Shown here piece after piece: positions 1 to 8,383 of a DNA stretch of 16,576 nucleotides (its first letter is position 1; each line of letters begins with the position of its first letter). The translations under genes and the position numbers were made by a program. This DNA is from CALVUJ01 sp045119835. Lineage in GTDB: Bacteria; Bacillota_I; Bacilli_A; RFN20; DUOF01. The stretch covers positions 1 to 16,576 of the forward strand of contig JBGVED010000028.1 of NCBI GenBank assembly GCA_045119835.1, written 5' to 3'. The notes below the pieces were generated by a model. The model did no database searches and was not told the origin of the DNA. It worked only from the letters and a program-made list of their open reading frames with translations.

Positions 1-1
1 G

Positions 2-58
2 GATGCATTTATGAACACATTACCAGCATTTTTGAAAACACAACTTCAAGCCGCTTAA
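2..58 (+). CDS. possible 3' end of an upstream gene (frame uncertain)
   Basis: The window opens inside an open frame that ends in TAA at 56-58 and would finish ...LPAFLKTQLQAA. A second frame is also open, from base 1 to the TGA at 70-72. The stretch is too short to tell which is coding, and I do not recognise the product. It matters mainly because it shows that whatever lies to the left ends before the truncated radical-SAM gene begins. Confidence 0.2.
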   Translation, partial: DAFMNTLPAFLKTQLQAA

Positions 59-61
59 AGT

Positions 62-118
62 CTGAACATTGACAATTGAATAGTTGCCAGGTATTGAATT
101 TTCAAGGTACATAGCTAA
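62..118 (+). promoter_or_regulatory. leader module resembling an antitermination (boxA-like) site
   Basis: The run ACATTGACAATTGAATA (about 65-81) closely matches ACATTGATAACTGAATA at about 12712-12728, ahead of the methyltransferase. Both are followed after a spacer by an AATT..CAAG run. The core is similar to boxA-type sites found in Firmicutes leaders, which recruit the Nus antitermination factors in rRNA and long operons. That function is an inference from similarity only. The module directly precedes the truncated radical-SAM fragment and the long operon behind it. Confidence 0.3.
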
Positions 119-457
119 AATTTATGTGCGAAGTTTGAGTATATTAGTGTTTATCCTGATGGTAGAATAGGTCCATGTGATTGTTTCTCTGTAAATGAAT
201 TAGGTATTTCAACAGTTAAAGAACTTAACGAAGAAAGTCCTTTGGAGAAACATATCAAGCAATCATTAAGAAATGAAAATGAGACTGTTATACAGCAAAT
301 TATTTGTGAATGTTCTGATTGTGATATACGTGATTTTTGTAATGGAGGCTGTATATCTCAAAGGTATTATTTTAGAAATAATACAGAATTAAAAAAAGAA
401 TTTTGCGAATCTAAGCACAAGTTATATGAGTGTTTTAAAAAACTAAAAATACAATAG
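119..457 (+). pseudogene. C-terminal SPASM-domain remnant of a radical-SAM enzyme
   Basis: The open frame runs from just after an in-frame TAA (116-118) to TAG at 455-457, about 112 codons with no convincing start codon. The only start-like codon further in is TTG at 242, which lacks an SD site and would cut the domain. The translation is typical of SPASM, the C-terminal domain that binds auxiliary iron-sulfur clusters: a VYPDGRIGPCDC segment, then CSDCDIRDFCNGGC and two later cysteines. The N-terminal radical-SAM core with its CxxxCxxC cluster site, normally about 200-300 residues, is absent, and no other upstream frame supplies it. Its stop overlaps the SD site of the next gene, so it was probably the original first or earlier gene of the operon. 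The CDIxxFCxGGC block is similar to that of the SPASM gene at 2301-3284. A stand-alone SPASM protein is possible but less likely than truncation. Confidence 0.8.
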
Positions 458-469
458 AAGGTAAATCTG

Positions 470-2323
470 ATGTTAGAATACAGTATGATTAGCAAATTAG
501 ACAATGCGATTTATGTTAATTTTCCTTTTTGCAAACTTCCATGTACGTATTGCCATTATATTGATAATATTTCGTTTGGGCATAAAGAAATTCCTCAACA
601 GTATCTTGAAATGGTTATTTCTCAATTAGAAGATGTTTTGAAGGAAACAGAAATAACCGAGTATGATAGCATATATTTCGGTGGGGGTACACCATCTTTA
701 TTAACAGATGAACAATGTAATCAGATAAAGGAGGTGATTAAAAAATACAACATTAATGCAAGAGAAATTTCAATTGAAATTCATCCTGGAATGTGTAATT
801 TTGATTATATCAATAATGATTTTTTTACAAGGTATTCCATAGGAGTTCAATCTTTTGATGAAGATATAAAAAAGAGCTACCGAAGAACAAGTTATCAGGT
901 AAAAGATGTGGTTGATATTGTAACAAATATTAAAAAAAGTTATATTAAGAGAGTTATAAATATTGATTTGATATTTGATACGAAACTTCAAGCTGTTGAC
1001 CTAAAATACATTAACTTGCTACAACCTGAAACAGTAACATTTTATCCTAATACTAAAGGAAGAGGGAAAAGTAGATTAATTGATGTCTTGGATACTTTGA
1101 GCTGGATAAATGAAAATATTCGGGGTTATCATACTCTAGGGAAATCAAAATATATATTTATAAAAAATGGTTGTGAGCAATCATTGTATTCTAAATTAGA
1201 ATATGAGAAAAATGGAAATATAATAGGAATCGGGCATAATAGTGTCAGCTATATTGGCAATACTTCGTATATATGCAGATATGAAGAAGAAAAAATAACC
1301 TTAAAAGAAAGAGTAAAGAAAAAAGATAGAATATTGTCTTCAATTATGATGGGTATTACATCAGGAGTAAAATTTGGAACTATAATAAGGTATTTACCAC
1401 AGATGAAACAGAAACATTTTTTGCTCACAGTTGATTCTGATATTGATATATTGGATAAACATTTGTTTCTTGATGAAACTGATTTGGTGTATTTACCAGA
1501 GGACGAATATTTTAGATTTTATGGTTGGCTATTGGAACAAAAAAGAGATGATTTGGCGAATATTTTCTTGGGAACAATTGGTTTTGGAGATTCAGATAAA
1601 GATGTGATTGAATATGCTTATAATAATAATCTGTCTTTGGAAGTGGAACAGATGGTGTATTTGAAAACAATTTTAGGAAATGATTTAAGGAAAGTAAAAG
1701 CTCCAAACCTAAATATTTTAATAGAAGGTATAGATGGAAGTGGTAAAGACACTTTTGCAAGGTATTTTGCCAGAGAATTAAAGCATAGATTTTTGTTCAG
1801 TGAAGAATCAACAATATCTATTACAGGTGAACCAAATTCAAAGTTAGAATATGGGGCAGAGGCAAAAAAATTTGTTGAGGATTTAGTTTATGAGGGAAAT
1901 GAAAAGACCGTTAAAGACTTTTTGACTAAAAATAGAATTGCCGCTGAAAAAGAAATTAAAGATTTATCAGGAATAAAAATTTTAATAAGAGGGTTAGTAA
2001 CAGATAAGGCAACTTATTATAAGGTTTTCAAAAAAGAAGAAACATTGGGTGAGAATGAACAAATACATAAGTGGGATTTATTTATCGTTGTCGATGTTTC
2101 ACCTGAAGTGGCGGATGAAAGAATAGAAAAAAGAAATATTCCTAGAACTTGGCGAGAGTCACTTGAGTACCTGAGATATTTTCGAGAATATTATTTGAAT
2201 TATAATAATGATATTTTTATAGAGAAAATTATCATAGAAAATATTGATGTTCAAAATTTGAAAAAGAAAGCGGTAGAATTAGCGGATAGGATATATATAA
2301 ATGCAATCAAAAAAAGAAATTGA
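470..2323 (+). CDS. HemW-like radical-SAM enzyme fused to a thymidylate-kinase-like domain
   Basis: This 617-residue protein has two parts. Residues 1 to about 300 look like the HemN/HemW radical-SAM family: FPFCKLPCTYCHY gives the cluster cysteines C21, C25 and C28, GGGTPS lies at 71-76, then IGVQSF, and a GIGHNSVSYIG segment typical of the HemW C-terminal part. Such enzymes cleave S-adenosylmethionine to form a 5'-deoxyadenosyl radical; HemW itself is a haem chaperone, so the substrate here is open. A linker of about 100 residues is followed by a P-loop, GIDGSGKDT (420-428), and then DLFIVVDVSPEVADERIEKR, which matches the thymidylate kinase core strand and LID region. The usual DRY motif is not evident. 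The ATG start has AGAAGG eight bases upstream. The 3' end overlaps the next gene by 23 nt. The fusion pairs radical chemistry with a nucleotide-kinase fold. Domain calls rest on motifs only. Confidence 0.85.
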   Translation: MLEYSMISKLDNAIYVNFPFCKLPCTYCHYIDNISFGHKEIPQQYLEMVISQLEDVLKETEITEYDSIYFGGGTPSLLTDEQCNQIKEVIKKYNINAREISIEIHPGMCNFDYINNDFFTRYSIGVQSFDEDIKKSYRRTSYQVKDVVDIVTNIKKSYIKRVINIDLIFDTKLQAVDLKYINLLQPETVTFYPNTKGRGKSRLIDVLDTLSWINENIRGYHTLGKSKYIFIKNGCEQSLYSKLEYEKNGNIIGIGHNSVSYIGNTSYICRYEEEKITLKERVKKKDRILSSIMMGITSGVKFGTIIRYLPQMKQKHFLLTVDSDIDILDKHLFLDETDLVYLPEDEYFRFYGWLLEQKRDDLANIFLGTIGFGDSDKDVIEYAYNNNLSLEVEQMVYLKTILGNDLRKVKAPNLNILIEGIDGSGKDTFARYFARELKHRFLFSEESTISITGEPNSKLEYGAEAKKFVEDLVYEGNEKTVKDFLTKNRIAAEKEIKDLSGIKILIRGLVTDKATYYKVFKKEETLGENEQIHKWDLFIVVDVSPEVADERIEKRNIPRTWRESLEYLRYFREYYLNYNNDIFIEKIIIENIDVQNLKKKAVELADRIYINAIKKRN

Positions 2324-3284
2324 ATCTGTGACAATAATGGTTAAAATGGTTGGAACTGCATGTAATATGCAATGTGACTATTGCTACGAGCATATTACGG
2401 AAGATGACCATAAGAATATTTATTGGGTCACTGGGGATGATGTAATAGAGTACTTAAGGAAATTTGTGGATTATAAACATGTATTTATCTTGTTTCATGG
2501 TGGAGAACCTTTCCTTGCAAAATATGACGAAGTAAGTAAATGCTTGGAATTTATAAAAAAAAATTTCAAATATGATTATAAAATACAGTTCCAAACAAAT
2601 GGTACATTACTTAATGATGAATGGATATATTTACTTAGGCAATACGAACCAAATATTTCTTTATCAATTTCATTAGACCCAAGTGGAGATAAGGACTTAA
2701 GGAAAAGTCAGGGGTTTGAATATAGAAGAATTGTTAACGATAATATAAAAAAATATGGCGATTCAATAGGTAATATTGGCATAATTTCAGTCGCTCACAA
2801 ATACAATTTAAAGTATTTTGAAGAGTATATTGAAGAACTAATTAAAATGGGAATTAAAAGTTTAACAATAAATAAGTATAGAGGTACTAGAGAAGATAGT
2901 AAGCCTTTCATTACAGAACAGGAATATGTAGACCTTTTGAAAAGTGTTACATTAAAATGGATTAGGATGGGATGGTATAAAAAAATAAATATACAACCTT
3001 TGAATGCATTGTTTTCGCCTAGGCAGAATAGATTGTGTATTTATTTACCAGATACAAATAAATGCTCTTATTTTAAAACTTTTTATGCAAAAGATGAAGT
3101 AAGTGAATATTGTGACCATGTTATGCCCAAAAAACTTCCAAAGTTGGATAGTAAGTGTTTGAATTGTGATATCTATGAGTTTTGTGGTGGTGGATGCTTG
3201 GTAGAATTTAAGGATGACACATTTTGTAATGCAAGAAGGGATTTATGTGAATTTGTAAGGAGGATGAAAAATGAAGGTCAATAA
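2301..3284 (+). CDS. radical-SAM/SPASM enzyme
   Basis: A 327-residue radical-SAM protein. GTACNMQCDYCYE supplies the SAM-cluster cysteines C21, C25 and C28, and HGGEP (66-70) is the SAM-binding GGE motif. A C-terminal SPASM domain holds cysteines at about 255, 271, 286, 289, 295, 299, 309 and 316, including CLNCDIYEFCGGGC. The overall plan fits the group of anaerobic sulfatase maturases and peptide-modifying SPASM enzymes, which use two extra iron-sulfur clusters. Substrates in that group are usually peptides or proteins, but I see no precursor peptide in the window. The start lies inside the upstream gene behind a weak GGATAGGAT SD; a later ATG (codon 13) would still keep the cluster motif. 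It overlaps the UvrA-like gene by 14 nt, so translation is probably coupled. Confidence 0.88.
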   Translation: MQSKKEIESVTIMVKMVGTACNMQCDYCYEHITEDDHKNIYWVTGDDVIEYLRKFVDYKHVFILFHGGEPFLAKYDEVSKCLEFIKKNFKYDYKIQFQTNGTLLNDEWIYLLRQYEPNISLSISLDPSGDKDLRKSQGFEYRRIVNDNIKKYGDSIGNIGIISVAHKYNLKYFEEYIEELIKMGIKSLTINKYRGTREDSKPFITEQEYVDLLKSVTLKWIRMGWYKKINIQPLNALFSPRQNRLCIYLPDTNKCSYFKTFYAKDEVSEYCDHVMPKKLPKLDSKCLNCDIYEFCGGGCLVEFKDDTFCNARRDLCEFVRRMKNEGQ

Positions 3285-6200
3285 TCTATTAGCGAACAAC
3301 ATAAAATGTATTTCATGTGATGTACCTACAAATATTTCAATTGGAATAGGTGGTCTTTCGGGTTCAGGAAAGTCAACATTTTGTTCTAGCATAGCGGAAG
3401 AATCATTAAAAAGAGTGGTAACTTTGTTACCGAAATCAGAATATAGATTTTTATTTGGTGACAAGATTGTTTCAAATTATTCAGCGCAAAGAATCGAAGA
3501 TATGCCATTAGTGTTTTATTTAGGAAAGTCAGGTTTTGCTTCGAATCCAAGGTCGACAGTTGGGACGCATACAGGGATTTTCAAAGAAATAAGACAGAGA
3601 TTTGCAGATGAATTTGGACTAGCATCAGAATATTTCTCCTTTAATAATTCAATTACTTGGTGTGAACAATGTAAGGGACGAGGTTCAACCGCTGGAAATA
3701 CATGTAAACTTTGTAATGGAACAAGATATTCAAGCAAAATTTCGGATTATAAGATTAAATCCAAATCAAAATCTCAAACGATTGTTGAAATAAATTCAAT
3801 GAATGCAGAAGATTTATTGAACATTGCGGAGGATTTAAATATTACTGATACTAAAAAAAATATATTGACAAATATGGTAAAGTTAAATATTGGGTATTTA
3901 TCTCTTGATAGAGTAATGAGTACGCTTTCTGGTGGAGAAACAGTTAGATTATTGTTGGCAGAATTTATGGCACAATGTATCAACTCTTTAATTATCATTG
4001 ATGAGGTTTCGATTGGACTTGACAGAAACAGCTTGGTGAATGTTTTAAAAGAAATATCAATACTGGGTACAAGTAATCAAGTATGGCTAATTGACCATTC
4101 GGATATTGTTCTGAAATCAACAGATTCGCGTTTGTTTTTTGGCCCTAAAAGTGGAAAAGATGGAGGTAGCATTGTTGAAGAGTCGCCTAGACCATTACCA
4201 ATATATCGCGATATTATTGAAGAGAATCCAGATGATTATTATATCTTTAAAGGAATGAATAAAAGAAATATAAATATTGAGGAGCTAAAAATACCCAAAA
4301 ATAGAATTACCACAATAACTGGTGAATCAGGTTGTGGAAAGTCTACATTGGTAAATGATTGTATGGTTCCTTATTTCCTGAAGAAATATAAAGCTGTTCA
4401 GTGTGAAGTTATTGGTCAAGACAGAAATCAATCAATTACATCTAGGTCTACAGTTGCGACATTCTTAGATATAAAAAAGAAATTAGATAAATATGGGGAA
4501 GATATTTTTATAATGGAAATATCTGATTTAAGAAAACATGTAAAAAAAGAAAAGAACATACTTTCAAAATTAGATATGTTGTTAGGATTAGGATTAGGTT
4601 ATTTATCACTAGATAGAAAGGTTCAAACTTTATCAACGGGAGAATTTCAATGTTTACATCTTGTTTCAAAACTGTCAGAAAATTTGGATAATGAAATGCT
4701 GTTGATTTTTGATGAGCCATCTAAAGGTTTGTCTCAAAATATTCTGAATTTGTTAATGAAAATGATGGAAACTGTGCTTAATGACTGTAAAAAGACTATC
4801 TTAATCATCGAGCATAATGATTATATATTAAAGTGCAGCGATTATATCATTGATTTTGGAAAGAGAACACAGGATGTTGTTGCTTCATTAGATGTGGTAA
4901 CTGGAAAAGAGTGGACCAATGAATGCTGTTTGAAAGTAGATTCTCCTAAATTATCATCAAAACTTGATGTCAGTAAAATAAATGGAATTAATGTTATCAG
5001 TAATGATGTAGAAAATGTATTTGGAGATTATGAACGTAAATTTAAAGGGGGGTTATTAAAAAAGTTATCTCCTACAGCTCAATGGATTTATGGAGATTAT
5101 GATGCTGATATTGTAGAGCCAATGATTGTTATGGATTTGGAAAGTAGTATATATAGTAAAAATACATTTCTTTATGAGATTGCAGGTATGATAAATTACT
5201 TAATTACTGAAAGTAAGACGAGCCGGATAGCTGATTTTGATTTTTACTCTAAGGACAATCTTTGCGAATGTTGTAAGGGAATCGGTCATATACAAACAAT
5301 AGATTTTAGTACTGTTGTTCAGGATGAGTCAAAAGGTTTATGGGATGGATTACTTAAAGATGAGGTAATGGTCGCATTAAAGAAATATAATTATTCTAAA
5401 ATTAAATTTTTGTTTAAAGAAATAAAAAAAGAAACAAATTATGATTTATCAGATGCTTATTCTACAATGAATGAAGAAGAAAAAAACATATTTCTTTATG
5501 GGTATTGGAAATCTTCCTTTTATGATAAGGCGAAGAAAACACAAAGAAAGTGGCAAGGAATAGTACATCTTGTTACTAAGTATATGAGGTCATCGAAGTC
5601 AGAATTGAAAAATGAGATGACGGAAAGCAAAAAAGACATAATTTGTCCAATGTGTAACGGTACAATTTTGAAACATAATCATCCTTTAGCAATTAAGAAT
5701 AATACTGATATTCGTGATTATATTGTATCTACAATAATGAGAGTGAATAAAGATTTTGATAGTATTAAGATTGTGGATGAAATTTTTAATATTGTTGGAA
5801 AGGATAAGTATTTAAATGATGATGTTTCAACTTTTTCGCAGGTAGAACAGGTAAGGTTAAAAATAAAAGAAATAGTATTTAGCAATTTAATAGGATATAA
5901 AGTGGTTTTAAAGAATGCGGCACCATTTATGAAGTGGATTTCCAACGATTTAGAATATATTGGTAAAAAAAATAGTGTGATTTTATTAGATTATGATGGA
6001 ATGAATGAAACTAAGGATACAATGTTGGAAAAATATTTTTCTAAAGGAAAGGTAAAGCCGGCTTCTTATGCTTATGAAATAATTGGTTATAAAAAAATAA
6101 ATACGGAATTAAATAAACTTAGGAAGCAAAATTCTTGTCCATTCTGTAATGGTACAAAGGTTTTACGTGAAGAAAGCATATATGAGGGAGTTGACGTAAC

Positions 6201-6426
6201 AGAGACTCCATGCCATTCATGTAAAGAAACTGGAATTAGCAAAAAAGGATTACAACAATTAGTTGAAGGAATATCTGCTGAAAAATGGATGTTAGGAACG
6301 TTGGGAGAAATAAAGGAAGATATACCTGATTGTATTTCAGATATTTCACCGCTAAACAAAATCAGAGAATTAAATAAAAAACAAATTTACAAGGTTAAAA
6401 AGTATATGGAGGAATATAAATGTTAG
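3271..6426 (+). CDS. UvrA-like ABC ATPase with altered domain order
   Basis: This 1051-residue protein has UvrA hallmarks. Half one: Walker A GLSGSGKS (28-35), a RSTVGTHTGIFKEIRQRF segment like that before the C-terminal UvrA finger, a zinc finger C131xxC134...C145xxC148 ending NGTRY, LSGGE (219-223) and Walker B with DE at 244-245. Half two: Walker A GESGCGKS (351-358), signature LSTGE (454-458), DEPSKGL (481 on) and EH at 514-515. About 450 more residues follow, with CECCKGIG (665 on), CPMCNGT (792-795), CPFCNGT (956-959) and CHSC (981-984). That region resembles the zinc part of UvrA's first half and carries degenerate signature-like (STFSQVEQVRLKI) and Walker-B-like (VILLDYDG) runs. UvrA recognises DNA lesions; UvrA relatives also act as self-resistance proteins in some antibiotic clusters. 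I see no UvrB or UvrC here, so housekeeping repair is unlikely. AAGGAGG precedes the start. Confidence 0.85.
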   Translation: MKVNNLLANNIKCISCDVPTNISIGIGGLSGSGKSTFCSSIAEESLKRVVTLLPKSEYRFLFGDKIVSNYSAQRIEDMPLVFYLGKSGFASNPRSTVGTHTGIFKEIRQRFADEFGLASEYFSFNNSITWCEQCKGRGSTAGNTCKLCNGTRYSSKISDYKIKSKSKSQTIVEINSMNAEDLLNIAEDLNITDTKKNILTNMVKLNIGYLSLDRVMSTLSGGETVRLLLAEFMAQCINSLIIIDEVSIGLDRNSLVNVLKEISILGTSNQVWLIDHSDIVLKSTDSRLFFGPKSGKDGGSIVEESPRPLPIYRDIIEENPDDYYIFKGMNKRNINIEELKIPKNRITTITGESGCGKSTLVNDCMVPYFLKKYKAVQCEVIGQDRNQSITSRSTVATFLDIKKKLDKYGEDIFIMEISDLRKHVKKEKNILSKLDMLLGLGLGYLSLDRKVQTLSTGEFQCLHLVSKLSENLDNEMLLIFDEPSKGLSQNILNLLMKMMETVLNDCKKTILIIEHNDYILKCSDYIIDFGKRTQDVVASLDVVTGKEWTNECCLKVDSPKLSSKLDVSKINGINVISNDVENVFGDYERKFKGGLLKKLSPTAQWIYGDYDADIVEPMIVMDLESSIYSKNTFLYEIAGMINYLITESKTSRIADFDFYSKDNLCECCKGIGHIQTIDFSTVVQDESKGLWDGLLKDEVMVALKKYNYSKIKFLFKEIKKETNYDLSDAYSTMNEEEKNIFLYGYWKSSFYDKAKKTQRKWQGIVHLVTKYMRSSKSELKNEMTESKKDIICPMCNGTILKHNHPLAIKNNTDIRDYIVSTIMRVNKDFDSIKIVDEIFNIVGKDKYLNDDVSTFSQVEQVRLKIKEIVFSNLIGYKVVLKNAAPFMKWISNDLEYIGKKNSVILLDYDGMNETKDTMLEKYFSKGKVKPASYAYEIIGYKKINTELNKLRKQNSCPFCNGTKVLREESIYEGVDVTETPCHSCKETGISKKGLQQLVEGISAEKWMLGTLGEIKEDIPDCISDISPLNKIRELNKKQIYKVKKYMEEYKC

Positions 6427-7394
6427 CATATGACTTGAAAGTTGGATATGCATGCAATAATCGTTGCAAGCATTGTGTAATAGACGATAGTAAAGATAGG
6501 CTTATTGAACAAAAAACAAGTATAAATCTTACGACAGAAGAATGTTTAAAGCAAATAGATGATGCATTATTAGAAGGAATTGATAGTATTGTTCTTACTG
6601 GTGGAGAAGTAACAATTAGAAAAGATTTTGGAGAATTGATTAAAAAATGTACAGATAATAATCTTAATATTACAATCCAAACAAATGGAAGACAATTAGC
6701 TAATCCAGAAATAGTACAGGCAGTTAAAGATGTAAAGAATATTAGGTTTGTTGTTGCACTACATGGAGAAAACTCAAAAGTTCATGATGAAATAACGCAG
6801 GTAAAAGGTAGCTTTGATGAAACATGTAAAGGCATTAAGACAATGTGCGATTTAGGAAAACTTGTCGTATTAAAAATTGTAATTTCAAAGATTAATGCGA
6901 AAGAGTTACCAGGTATTGTAAAAGTTGCATCTCAATTGGGGGTCAAGTATTTTTGTTTTGCTTTTCCACATGGTCAGGGAGCTGCTAGAAAGAATTTTGA
7001 CGAAGTAATGCCACAGTATTCATATTTGCAACCTATTTTAGAAGAATTAATTTCCACAGTAAAAGCTTGTAATGTAAATATTGAATTTGAAGCTGTTCCA
7101 TTTTGCATTATTCCAAATCACATGCAATTGGTGGGGGAACTTAAATATTTTGATGGAGATACCCTTTGCACACAAGTTAAAGAAGATACATTTCAATGGA
7201 GTGAAGTAAGAAAGTCCATTAAGAAAAAGGGCAAAGATTGTACTAATTGTGATATGAATATTTTTTGTGAAGGTCCTTGGTTTGAGTATGTGGACGCCTT
7301 TGGAACAGATGAGTTTAAACCTATTAAGTTTCCTACAGAAAAAAAAGAGGCTATTGTTGAAAATATAAAAAAATATCTCAAAACACAAAAATAG
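6420..7394 (+). CDS. MoaA/SPASM-like radical-SAM enzyme
   Basis: A 324-residue radical-SAM protein. GYACNNRCKHC gives the cluster cysteines C12, C16 and C19, and LTGGE is the SAM-binding motif. ITIQTNGR and an FAFPHGQG segment fit the MoaA/PqqE/SPASM lineage. The C-terminus has CTNCDMNIFCEGPWFEY, a short cysteine-rich block like a twitch or reduced SPASM domain, which would bind one auxiliary cluster. The start ATG overlaps the end of the UvrA-like gene by 7 nt and lies behind GGAGG (6408-6412), so it is co-translated and is the last gene of the operon. It differs clearly from the enzyme at 2301-3284, which argues for two distinct reactions. The substrate is unknown. Confidence 0.87.
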   Translation: MLAYDLKVGYACNNRCKHCVIDDSKDRLIEQKTSINLTTEECLKQIDDALLEGIDSIVLTGGEVTIRKDFGELIKKCTDNNLNITIQTNGRQLANPEIVQAVKDVKNIRFVVALHGENSKVHDEITQVKGSFDETCKGIKTMCDLGKLVVLKIVISKINAKELPGIVKVASQLGVKYFCFAFPHGQGAARKNFDEVMPQYSYLQPILEELISTVKACNVNIEFEAVPFCIIPNHMQLVGELKYFDGDTLCTQVKEDTFQWSEVRKSIKKKGKDCTNCDMNIFCEGPWFEYVDAFGTDEFKPIKFPTEKKEAIVENIKKYLKTQK

Positions 7395-7429
7395 TGAATA
7401 AATCTTTTTGCATTACATATAATATTATT

Positions 7430-7455
7430 AGTTCCTTACTTTTTAGGAACTTTAT
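7430..7455 (+). terminator. weak hairpin after the radical-SAM operon
   Basis: AGTTCCT (7430-7436) can pair with AGGAACT (7445-7451) across a T-rich loop. Only a short T-rich tail follows, so on its own this is a weak terminator; the stronger one lies at 7566-7607. Between the two hairpins I see no convincing gene. Confidence 0.4.
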
Positions 7456-7565
7456 GCAACCTGAAATGCAAAATAATTGATTTCAAGGGATGTCTTTACA
7501 TAAAAGGACAGAGTATTTGGGATTCAGAGCATGTTATCAGAGATGATGCAGGTTAGCTGAAAAAT

Positions 7566-7607
7566 AAACTCCTGTAAAGTGATTTCACCAACAGGAGTTT
7601 TTATTTT
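7566..7607. terminator. bidirectional rho-independent terminator
   Basis: AAACTCCTGT (7566-7575) pairs perfectly with ACAGGAGTTT (7591-7600), and an inner GTGA/TCAC stem extends the hairpin. TTTTTATTTT follows on the plus strand, and a matching T-rich tract follows on the minus strand. It separates the converging radical-SAM operon and minus-strand genes and can serve both. Confidence 0.88.
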
Positions 7608-7609
7608 GG

Positions 7610-8356
7610 CTATTTTTTGGGATTTCCGCAGACCATAGTTAATAGCATTGTATTAATGTAGACCTTCTTACCTGGGAAATAGGATGGAAGATAATTCTGC
7701 AACTTTTGCAAATTGATATGAGCCTTTTTATAACTTCTATGTTTGCCGGGAACTAGGAGAGCTTTCATAATTACAAGGTCTTTCTTTTTTACAATAGAAG
7801 TAATAATGATTCTATTGTCATCATCATCGAGGAATGAATTTAAAAATTGACCAGTTGGAAAGTCATTCATTTCAACATAAAATTGATTACTAAGACCATA
7901 TTCAAATTTTTCCTGAATTTCATTCATTCTATCTAAAGCTCTATGATTTCCTACAAGACCTGGAAAATCCATCTTAAGATATTTTGTATACAGTTCAAAT
8001 GATACCCTATCTTCAGCATACACATTGAAGAAGAGGTTATGTTTCATTGCTTCAATAAATGCTTTTGAGGATATGTATTTTACAATGCCTTCCTGAGTAG
8101 CAGTAGGAACGATGGATTTGTGTTCTGATACATATGCAGTGGAGACGATGTAAAATTTTTCTTCTTTGATTGAGCCACTATCAATTAACTCAATCAAAGC
8201 AAATTCTATCTGCTTCTGACCATTATCATAGGAAAAAACACCATTGATAAATCTGGAAAGCTGTGATTTTCGCAATGGCATATAAATAAAGTTTAATAGG
8301 TCCAGGATAAGCTTTTGAAGCTTATCAAGTTCAAGTATATTCTTTTGTTTGTTCAT
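7610..8356 (-). CDS. hypothetical protein with winged-helix-like N-terminus
   Basis: A 248-residue protein of no family I can name. The first 80 residues are rich in short helices and hydrophobic repeats (KLQKLILDLLNFIYMPLRKSQLSRFI, shown here in outline) in a pattern like a winged-helix DNA-binding domain: an LRKSQLSRFI helix, a FALIELIDSGSI helix, then a short EEKFYIVS strand. The remainder, about 90-248, is mixed alpha/beta with DDDDNRIIITSIV and LVIMKALLV strands. No signal peptide or membrane segment is evident. The start has AGGAGA six bases upstream, and 27 nt separate it from the stop of the next minus-strand gene, so the two are probably co-transcribed. The same overall plan, winged helix then a compact domain, recurs in the next two genes. 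Confidence 0.75.
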   Translation of the reverse strand: MNKQKNILELDKLQKLILDLLNFIYMPLRKSQLSRFINGVFSYDNGQKQIEFALIELIDSGSIKEEKFYIVSTAYVSEHKSIVPTATQEGIVKYISSKAFIEAMKHNLFFNVYAEDRVSFELYTKYLKMDFPGLVGNHRALDRMNEIQEKFEYGLSNQFYVEMNDFPTGQFLNSFLDDDDNRIIITSIVKKKDLVIMKALLVPGKHRSYKKAHINLQKLQNYLPSYFPGKKVYINTMLLTMVCGNPKK

Positions 8357-8383
8357 AAAAATCTCCTGTTGCCATATGAGGCA

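Noticed and set aside
242..457. A 71-residue gene starting at TTG 242
   Set aside because: No SD, and the SPASM domain clearly begins upstream at about 125; treated as part of a truncated gene.
3271..6426. Housekeeping UvrA
   Set aside because: Domain order, extra C-terminal part and the radical-SAM operon context differ from the normal repair protein, and neither uvrB nor uvrC is adjacent.
5718..7388. Minus-strand open frames antisense to the radical-SAM and UvrA-like genes
   Set aside because: They are shadows of the well-supported plus-strand genes, without SD sites or recognisable motifs.
7452..7555. An open frame reading LCNLKCKIIDFKGC... between the two terminators
   Set aside because: It resembles a radical-SAM CNLKC motif, but there is no start codon or SD, the frame runs through a hairpin and the remaining motif cysteine is missing. 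Too short to call even a pseudogene.
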